DNA from: Phylloscopus collybita
Lineage: Eukaryota; Chordata; Aves; Passeriformes; Phylloscopidae
NCBI GenBank assembly: GCA_027886175.1
Contig: JAJNNQ010000040.1
Coordinates: 28,726,001 to 28,790,000, forward strand
Length of the DNA stretch: 64,000 nucleotides
Direction of reading: 5' to 3'
The notes under the pieces: model-generated
Database searches by the model: none
What the model was told of the DNA's origin: nothing
What the model saw: the letters and a program-made list of their open reading frames with translations, nothing else
Made by a program: the position numbers and the translations under genes
Shown: piece after piece, positions 55,201 through 64,000 of the stretch
Layout: each line of letters starts with the position of its first letter
Position numbering within the stretch: position 1 is the stretch's first letter

Positions 55201-55620
55201 GGAAGAACTGTGCAGGCAGGGTGGGGCCAGGACTCTGCTCCCTCTTCCAGCTACAGCAACCTTGACTCTTTGCCTTCATGGTGTCAGGAGGTGGCTTCTT
55301 TCCATGTGCAACAAACTGAGAGAAAGGAGAAATGTCTCTGCACCACCCTTCTTGCCTCCATCTTGTCAGCAAAGGAAGCAAACATGCCTTCTCTCTCTCC
55401 TACGCTAGTTTTTCTGGTCTTTCCCTCCGTTTACTCTCTCTTTCCAGTGGCCCTCTGCTACTACCTGATGCTGCTGGATTTTCCCATCATTTTTATTTCT
55501 TAACTGTGTGATCTGGGTGGGGCTTCAGCAGCACAAGTGCTCCTTGGCTTGCATGGGATTTTTCCTTCCTCTGTATTGGCAGCTCAGACTCTGAGGACTA
55601 GAAAGGGAGTGATGAAGCCT
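49253..55620. other. Intergenic region, no gene seen
   Basis: Only short open frames without motifs are present. It includes a perfect inverted repeat at 50080-50100 and a T run at 51033-51051. Nothing else was recognised. Confidence 0.5.
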
Positions 55621-55624
55621 GGCT

Positions 55625-55692
55625 TTGTAGGGGTATCATACCAGATGACCTCCTGAGGTCCCTGTCAGCCTCAATTATTCTGTGTTTTGGAG
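55625..55692 (+). mobile_element. CR1 3' tail fragment, sense
   Basis: CCAGATGACCTCCTGAGGTC, then CCTGTCAGCCTCAATTATTC and TGTG, is the typical CR1 3' end (agatgacctcc-gaggtcc-caacctcaa-attctgtg). Only the last 65-70 bp are recognisable, so this is an old or strongly 5'-truncated copy. Confidence 0.8.
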
Positions 55693-58600
55693 GCCTTGTC
55701 TTGCTATTGACATAGCTCTAGCCCATGAAAGCTAACCCTTTGACCCATGAGGAGTTTTTAAGGAAACAGTGACAACTTACATGGTTAACAATTAGCTACC
55801 TGACTTTTGGGTAGGGCCCATCAGACTGTGATCTGTAGGAACCCTCTGTGCTAGCAGGGTCTGCATGGAAGCTGGACCCGGCCTTGCCAGCCCTCCCGGA
55901 TCACGGGTGAAGCAGTGAGAGCACATTCAATGAGCTCTGCTCACTGACCGCGCCAGCCTGCGCTGGGAGAAACCTGTGCCGTGGTGGTGAGTCACACTCA
56001 GATGGTTACTTGACCCAAAGGAAGGCTTGATGATACACAGGCTGGGACACACCAGCAGTGATTATATGATGATTCACTGCCTGTGCCCTGCCATTCAAAA
56101 CATCCTCTGTGTTGCACAGGCAGGGCCATTCACGGAGGCTGCAATGAGGAAGTGATGTTTGCACCTTTTGCTGCCACCTTTTCACTGAACCTTTCAGCAG
56201 CTGCCTGTGGTATGGCACTGGTCTCCCTCTGGGCAGGCTGACACTGGGGAGGTGTGCTGGCAGGGATAGCTCCCTGATGTGCCAGCTGGGCACTTCCTGC
56301 CAGTAATGTCCAACCTCACCTTCAGAAGGTTTGGCCAAAGTTTAGTGCAGGCAGGCATCCCAGCGTCCCCCCAACACCATCCTCTGCAGTGTGGAAGCAC
56401 ATTACTGGACTTCAACGCTCAACTGAGGGGCAGGTGGGAACTCCAAGTCCTTTAATACTCTGCACTCCAGCCCATAATTTGCACATCATTATTGAAAGCT
56501 CTCGTAAATTGTTTGCGGAGCTGTTCCCATTTCCATTTTCCCTGCTGTCAAAAATGTGCACCTTACACAGCCCAGACTGCTTCTGTGTTTCTTTTATAGA
56601 GGGGCACATAGTCTGCTGTCTATACTTCCCTTCTTCCTGTTCCACCCACCTTTTTGTCTTTCACTCTTCCTCTCCTCTCCTCCAGATCCTCTCCTGACAG
56701 ATGCATGCACTCATATGGTTTTACAAAGATGGTCTGAGTGTACTGATTATGTTCTATCTCATTCTGCTAAATGCTTCCCCGAAGTGCTGATATTACTGCA
56801 TGCACAGCAGGGAAGTCCTCAGAGCCTGGGAAGCACCATGTTTTCCTGACCCAGGAACTGATAGTGCTTGTGACAGTTTGCTGGCCACTGGTAAGATCTG
56901 AGGCACAGAAAGTTTACTCATGTTGGCTGGGACTCACAAACGTGTTGGGGCTAATAACATGCGTGGTTTGTATTGTGCTTTCCCTGAAGCTAAATTGAGC
57001 AACCTAATAGGCATTACTCAGAGCTCCTAAACCTCGTGTTTTGCCAGTGACAAAGTTGCAAACTTGAAGTGCAACAACCCTGACGTTTTCTGTGTAGTGT
57101 AAAGGCCAAGGTCCAGCAGAGTTGTGATCCATCCTCTTAGTCTTACAATTAGTTCTGCCTGGACTTCGGTCAATTTAAGTTTTCAGCTGCCGTGCATTCT
57201 TGCCAGCTCTCCTATACGTCTAAATAACTAGGTGAACTCTCTCTGGAAAAGAATCCATGCGATTAATTTAGTCCTTTCTTCCTATGAATGAACTGCCTTC
57301 AAATTGTTTTTCAAATGTATTTTACATGCAATAGTATTATTTGTGTCCCATCTAAGCGTTAGCTGGCCATGGCTTCTCTGTGTGCTCTTGGATGCAACTG
57401 TGGTTTTAAGTACCCTCCGCTGGTTATTCATAGCATGCATTTAGTCATTTAACAAACATGGTATTAGCTCTGCTCTCTAAGTGGATGACTAATACTCTTA
57501 TAAATAGGAGGAATGTGATCTGAAAGGTCACGTGAATGTTCCCAGTGTGAACATATCCCCAAACTATGGGACTTCTCATTCCAGGATCAGGCCTGCAAAA
57601 AAAGAAAATGCTCATTATTAGGAAGAAGGAAAAGGGTTCAAAACCCATTCAAGCAATTTCTCTGCTTTAACTCAAAGGATTTGCAATTGTTTGTAGAGTT
57701 TTGCATTGCAAAAGGGTTTTGCAATGTTTGCTTTTCTCTGCAATCTCTCCTGACCTGCTTGGGAACATACAAATTGGAGCAGTCCTGATCTCTGTCCTAT
57801 GCCAGTGCCCTCCCTTGGAACACAACAAGACCTGAATGTTTCTTAAGTAAATATAAAAACCATCTTTTTACTTTCTTCCTAATCTCTTTCACATCTCTTT
57901 GGAAAGCAAGACAGCGCCTAACATTAGATTCCAAAGGAGATGAGAGTCCACAGTACAGGTTTCTGCACTGCCTGTAAACTGCCAGCTTTCCTCACCTCAG
58001 TACCGTGAAGAATTGTTGTGCTGCCCAGGCAGGGGTGGAGGAATGAGAGGTGCTTGCTAATGCAATCTCCCAAGAGGTCATGTTTCTCTGATGGAAAATG
58101 CAGGAGAGAAAATGCAAGAGATCAGCTATGCAGGCACCCTCGTCTTTTCATTTTCATCAAATGAAAACAGAATATGACTGACTGCTGCTGCTCTCCTGCC
58201 TCTGCAAGGTTTGGTTTATATTCCCAGGAATACAATGCCAAGGAAGGGAGGACTGGTGGCCTCAGAACATCCAGCTTCATCTCATGGTTGTGCCAGACTT
58301 GCTGAGGGTATATCTGTAGCAAATGCTTAGCCCAGGTTTGAGCTCAGTCTGTGTTCATGCACTGCCTCTTTGGGCAATTAAAGTCCTTGGCTGGTCTGCT
58401 GCACCCCCATGGTCAAGTCCAAGGCCCTCCTTGGCTGGAGCAGTGAGGGAAAGCACATCAGGCTGGGGCTGGGGCAGGAAAGCCTTGCAGAGGCCACATT
58501 CCAGGAGCTGGGCTGCTGCTGTTGCCATTATGATGCCAGCCAGTGAGACACCTTTCCTGCTTGCCTGTGATGTGAAGTCAAAATGAAGCCCTTCCAGTGG

Positions 58601-60930
58601 AGATACAGGCAACCATGGCACCATTTTTCCCCCTGACTACAAGTCAGGCACCTGAGCCCCAAGTGCTCACCTGGTGGGATTTGGTAGGGTGGAGCGTAGC
58701 AGGGTGAGATGCTTCTGGGGACAGGCTCAGCTCCCAGCTGGCACTGTCTGCATCAACTCTGCTCTGCTCAGGCTCTTCAGTGTCAGATGTGATGGTTTAA
58801 AGTAGCTGTAGCCAAAGTTAATTTGACACTGCACTGGAAAGAAGTGGGGGAGAGGACTGGCACAGCAGGCTCAGAGGTGTGTCCTGATCAGCAAAGGGAG
58901 GTACACTGTCTATGGCAAAAGCCTGAAGCACAGGCCTGTGTGGCATGGGCCATATCTGTGCTAATAGACCAGGCAGCAGTTGTGTTTTGCTTTGTGGCTG
59001 AGTAACGCTGTCTGGCCCTTGTGGGACAGATGCTTAAACCCTCTTGCTCTCCGAAACCAACTGGTCACATACAAACTACCTATTGGGAACAATCCTGGGC
59101 CATGCTAACTCCTGGGCTATGCTTGGGAACAGTTTGGTAGAACACTGGCCTGGGCCAGAGCTGTACCCAGGACCACACTAAGAGCTTGGGAGTGGATGGT
59201 TGAGCTCCCCTACTTGTGCCCTGATTCATTGGCTTGATTTTCTGCTCTAGATGCTGCCAGTCTGGCTGGTGTCAGGCAAGTTATCTAATGCATGACATAA
59301 GAAGGAAAAGAATTCCAGCTTAATTTCTAGCCTTTGTCACTTTATGCCCTCTCTCACATGGGGGTTAAGAGTCCGTCCTTACCTACAGACCAAGGGAGAC
59401 CGACATATTTGGATACATTGGGAAAGGAAGGTATGGTGAAAGTCTAAATTCATGACAGTGGTTTATAGAAATTTGATTCACTGAAGAGTTGGGTGTGTGG
59501 TGTAGGCATGCCGTGAAGATGATATACCCCATTCAGAGATGTACTGTAATTTTGTCCATGATTATTATACAGTTACAGAAATGCATTAGCATTATTAAAG
59601 TATGTGGCCTAAAAGCAGTCAGCTGTGTCCTATATTCTCCTTCTGCCAGCCTTTGTCTTGACTTTAGGTTGCAGATTAGAAAGGACAGCTGAGGATCTGG
59701 GTTCCCCCAAGCATGCTATACATAGTCAAGGAGTCCCAGAAATTTGATAGACTGTACATGATGTTTCTTTCTGAACACACAATGTTTCCTGACTTCAGCA
59801 GTCTCAGAGGCTTGATTTCAGTGGAAGATAGTATGCATAAATGATGCTTGCTGGAAAGTGCATATGCAGTTCCAATAGAACACTGTGCATGTCTGCATGT
59901 GCCTGCACTAAAATAACAGGACAAAGGTGACTGCGGTATATTATTTACCTGCTGGCTGAGATTTATCTGCCTGCCTCTTTTTTCTCAGATTTTGTTCCTG
60001 GGAAACATTTCAGTTTGAAGAGCTGTGTTTGAGGGCATTCTACTACGGTTAGGAGGGCCGAGTTTAAACTGAAATAATTTAAACTGGAATCATATGTTCC
60101 ACACAGGTTACTTTAGGTGTGCCACTATTTGCTTGCTCATGGGTGCATCTGAATTTCTCTTCTCTGTTGGTTGGCAGCAGAAACATTTTTCTTATTGATG
60201 TCAAGTAGGTGGTAGTGGTGGGGGCTGGCCTTGTTTGTGGCTAGTGGCCAGCTGACAATGGTAAAAACACAGAAAAAGATGGGAAGAAAGGAATGGATAG
60301 TGTAATTACTCCTGATAAAGATCGACATGGCACTACATGTGATACATACACATTTGAAACCTATACACATAAACACATAAAACATTCAAGGAATGGAATC
60401 AGTTTCTTCCACACAGCAGCTATAATTACATAAAGGAACTAAAAAGGATTTTTTTCTACCGTGGTGCTGGCAGTCAGAGCCCCCCCTCTGACTGCGTCTG
60501 GGAGAAGAGTGTGTTAAGTGTGAGCAGAATAAATGGTCCGTTTGCAGGCAGCATGGCAGACACCTGTGCAGCACCTCACTGCTGCCCGGGTGCCAGGCAT
60601 CATGACTAGACAAAAGCAAACCTAATTACAGCAGACCTTGAGCAAGATCCTCAGAAGTGACTGTTGGAAAAATGCACCCACATGTTCCAGGTAGATCTTT
60701 TTTCACTGCTGTTCAAATCTTGCTCTCTATACTTGGATAAAGGCAGACCTGGTTTTTGCACATTGCAGGGCAGCTGCTCTTCTGTAAGAGGAGCCATTTT
60801 GCAAAGGAGAAAGGAGAAAGGAGAAGCACTTACCCTGTTCCTGAGCTGCTGCCTCTCTCCTGGGGTCCGAGAAAACCAGAAAGCAAGCCCCCAAAGTGTT
60901 CTGCTTTTCCACTGAGGCACAACAGAACAA
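55693..60930. other. Intergenic region, no gene seen
   Basis: No recognisable coding sequence. Bases 58790-58840 resemble the start of an avian ERVL-type LTR (GATGGTTTAAAGTAGCTG, then AAAGTTAATTT), but the rest is too diverged to call. A perfect inverted repeat with C/EBP-like halves lies at 57704-57726. Confidence 0.45.
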
Positions 60931-61050
60931 AACAGGATTTCTGAGTTGGAAGGGACCCACAGGAATCATTGAGTTTAACTCCTAAGTGAATGGCCCATAT
61001 AGGGGATTGAACCCACAACCTCGGCATTATTAGCACCATGTTATAACCAG
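60931..61050 (-). mobile_element. tRNA-Ile-derived SINE with CR1-like tail (TguSINE1-like)
   Basis: On the minus strand the sequence starts in the D arm of a tRNA (CTGGTTATAACATGGTGCTA) and continues through an anticodon arm with AAT. It reaches a B box GGTTCAATCCC (plus-strand GGGATTGAACC at 61003-61013) and the acceptor end CCTATATGGGCC. After that comes a CR1-type 3' end (GTGGGTCCCTTCCAACTCAG). The tRNA part corresponds to tRNA-Ile; its first 15-20 bases, including much of the A box, are missing. SINEs with this design are known from passerines, and this is the best clue to the host group. Confidence 0.85.
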
Positions 61051-64000
61051 GTCTCAGGATATCCTGTGAAGCAGTAACAGGACAGGCTTTCAGGATTCTT
61101 ACAAGAGTGAATTCAGATGCCAGAGAGTGGAATTTCCAAATGCATTTCCCTTCCTACACCATTTCTTTTTCATCTCCATAAATCTGTGTCAGTTTTTAAA
61201 GAACCTATTTTGGTGGGAGGAAAAGAGGACAGAACAAGTGATGAGCTATTCAGAGCTAAAAGAAGAGATTCATGCTGCCAGAGGTAATACTGTAGAAAAA
61301 TGTGTCAGTGTAGCAGATGATAGTTCTCCTCTCCTAATGCCTCTCCTGAAGCATCAAGGTGTGTATATTTCAGAGGCAGTCTATGAACTGCATGTTGAAA
61401 TGGTTGCCATGGCAGTGACTGAATGTAAGTTAGAGAGCGTGATTAGCCAGAGTTGGCCTAAATAGCTAAAGGGAAGGAAAAAAGAAATAAAGGGGGGAAA
61501 AAGGCCAAGGACTTTATGTTATTTGTAATACAGATCCATCAGCATTAGACTGTGCCAGGAAGAGGAAGCAGGGCTGATGGAAAGGACCTTGCAGGAGCAT
61601 GCTCCACACCCCAGCCCCAGCAGCAAAAGCTGCCGGGGGATCTTCTTCCCCTTACAGTGTGCCAGTGCTGCAGCTGCAGTGCCAAGCAGCCCAGTCAGTG
61701 TTGATTCAATGAAATGGTGCTTCTCAAGTCAGGGGTGAGGCCAGGGCTCTGCTCGGCCTTCAGCGCCCCAGAGAGCACAATCGTGCTGCTCTCCTGGCTG
61801 ATGTGGGGCACAGCCACATTTGAAATGTGGGAGACTGGCCCGCAGAGAGGTTGCAAGGCTTGCTCCAAGAGACACAGAGGGCTGCTAACCTGGGTGGGGT
61901 GTTCATTAGCAAAATCCCTGTCCCTAGAGCCACTCCAATTCTTCTAGCCCACTGACCCATATCTGCTTGATGCATGCCTGTGAAGGGTATCCTGTCTTCA
62001 TTTGGAGCCTGTGAATTGGAGTGCACAGCCTTTTTTGTTAATTCATTGCAGTAGCTCATGTAAAAATTAATATCCTTATATCTAATTTAAATGTGTATAT
62101 TAGCATTCAGCCTGTGCTACATGCTGTGTTATTCTCTGCTATTAAAAAAAAATCACTTCCTGAGATCCTGTGGGTTTTTGTAGGGAAGATTTCTTATGCA
62201 CTAGAGTCACTTTCAAGCTTGTTTTTGAAGAAGTGAAGATTCAGAATTCTTTCTCTCAAAGGATTTTCTTTTAGCTCTTCTCAGGGAGAAGTGGAAGAGC
62301 GGGAGACCAACATAAAAGATGTCTCAATAGCAGGTCTGGATAGAGAAACATCTTCTCTAGGAGCTGTGGAGTGCCACATTAGGGGGCCAGATGCCCAGTG
62401 TAAAATCAATAGCAGGCATTTTACAAGCTGGGAGTATGCAAGTAGGTGTTTGCAGGAGCAGAGCCTGTTAGCCTGATTCTCTTCTCTCATAGCTTTCTAA
62501 AATAGAGAAGTTTAATTTACATTAGCCTGAAGTGCTTCTGCTCTTAGTCCTTTGAGTGAGATAAGATATGAATCTACTTAGGCCAGTCCATAACATATGG
62601 CCACTTATCAAGGATATTTTTCTCCCCTGATGTCCAAGGGGATCTGTAGGTTCCTCTATTGAGTACAAGCCAGAAGTACTTACTGAGGTTGACAGGCATC
62701 TGTTTTGGCTGGCAGAGCTGGGATGAGAAAGATCAGATCATATGGCCTGCAGTTTAGGAGGAGGAAAAGAAAAACCCACGAGTTACCTATTTCCTCTGCA
62801 ATCAGGTTGGCTTTTGCTGGTTTATGGCAGGAGTCTCTTCCACTTTTTGCATCTCTTAAATCCTTGTCATCCAGGTTTGAGACATAAGACTATCTTCTTT
62901 GGCACCAAGTCAATGACATGTTTTTTAGCACCATCAGCCATTCATATTTTACATTACTGTTCCTCTGTTCCTTTCAAGCAATAATCATAAATATCAGCTT
63001 TCATTCCTAGAGTGCCTTTCATCCCAGGGGCTCCCAAAGTACTTTCCAAGCTTAACAAGCTTATTTTAGACTACTCCTTTAGAAAGGTTGAAACTTGCTT
63101 CCCATTAAAGCCTGATTTTGGGAAGGAAAACACTGAATTACAATGACTTCAATACATGAGGGAGCCTTTGCAGCTGTTATTTACTATACATGTTCCCTTA
63201 CCAAAAAATATTGCTTCTTGCTCCTCCGCCTCCCTGTCTCCCCAACTTAATCCAGTAGTGCTCAGTTACTTGGAGGAGCAGAGTGCAAGTAGGAGAAATG
63301 GCCATCCCCTGTGATCTGAGGAAGTGCTTTTTTTCTGGAATCTATAGCTGCCCTCAACAGTTCCAGACAACTCCATTTCCATCCAGTCTATTTTCTCTTT
63401 ACTGGGGCAAATGTCCTAGAGCAGAGTTGAATGTCCTGTGGCTTTGGTCAGAGAGGTCACCACCCACAGCTGGGCTGTGCTACAGATCATGTGAGAAACT
63501 GTAGTCCTCTTCAGGACAAAGTCAGCTGGCCTAATTTAAGTCACATTCCCCTGCAATCAAAGCAAAGCCAGCGTCTTTGCACTGAAATTAATCACAACCT
63601 TTGAAATGGTCCTTTATTTGGCTCATCTGTGCAAGCAATAATCCCAGAAGAAAAGATTATTACTGGTAATTTCTGAACTGAAGAATTTGTTTCCTAATGA
63701 ATCATATGATTAATTTTAGAGCAGCCGCATCTGACCAGTGTGCATTTGTTTTCTTTCAGGTGGACTCAGTACGGTGGGACCTGTCCATCTCATGATGCAC
63801 AGAGCTTTATTCCATGCTGCCATGTGGGAAAGTGGTCTCTCCTCTGCTTGGCTGAAGAGAGGCTGGGGTCAGGCAGACAAACTTCCATTGCTTTCCCAAG
63901 GACACGCCAAAAACTTGTGGTAGAAGTGGGAACAAAAAAGTCCTCTCTGATTCAGTGCTTCATCCGCACAAACATAGTTTATCAATACAGATAGCTTTAG
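61051..64000. other. Intergenic region with a possible conserved element
   Basis: No gene was recognised. The interval 63535-63760 is dense in motifs: TEAD-like CACATTCC (63542-63549), TCF-like ATCAAAG (63556-63562), CCTTTGAA (63598-63605) and an OTX/PITX-like TAATCCC. It looks like a conserved non-coding element, though conservation cannot be tested here. The remaining open frames lack motifs. Confidence 0.45.

Overview
The window is nuclear DNA from a bird, most likely a songbird (passerine). It shows vertebrate intron-exon genes with GT-AG introns and CpG-island promoters. CR1 LINE fragments, the typical avian retroposon, occur four times. Antisense solo LTRs of avian type lie in introns. 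A short tRNA-Ile-derived SINE with a CR1-like tail is present; I know such SINEs (TguSINE1) from passerines. The genes match the vertebrate block ARID4B-RBM34-TOMM20 (human 1q42.3).

Layout. Bases 1-5014 are an ARID4B intron. Bases 5015-16575 hold the last seven coding exons of ARID4B (+ strand, 696 residues to the stop), followed by a 3'UTR of about 1.65 kb ending near 18225. Bases 18226-20063 are intergenic. A CR1 fragment (20064-20292) abuts the CpG-island promoter of RBM34, a complete gene with ten coding exons (20465-26912, 428 aa). A second CR1 (27255-27665) precedes the CpG-island promoter of TOMM20, a complete gene with five coding exons (27925-35535, 145 aa), and a third CR1 (28296-28590) lies just inside its first intron. 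From about 36 kb to 64 kb I see no protein-coding gene. This stretch holds an isolated CpG-rich patch near 47.3 kb, a CR1 tail, the tRNA-derived SINE, microsatellites and a few possible conserved regulatory elements.

Function. The three genes run head to tail on the same strand, but each has its own job. ARID4B is a subunit of the Sin3-HDAC chromatin repressor. RBM34 is a two-RRM, probably nucleolar RNA-binding protein. TOMM20 is the presequence receptor of the mitochondrial outer membrane. RBM34 and TOMM20 have TATA-less CpG promoters with ETS/GABP-like, NRF-1-like and CRE-like sites, as expected for housekeeping genes.

Limits. All exon boundaries come from reading splice sites, phase and protein similarity recalled from memory. 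No alignment was run. I found no convincing novel protein system. The best leads are the orphan CpG patch, a possible H/ACA snoRNA in TOMM20 intron 4, paired hairpins, and the TE-bounded promoters.
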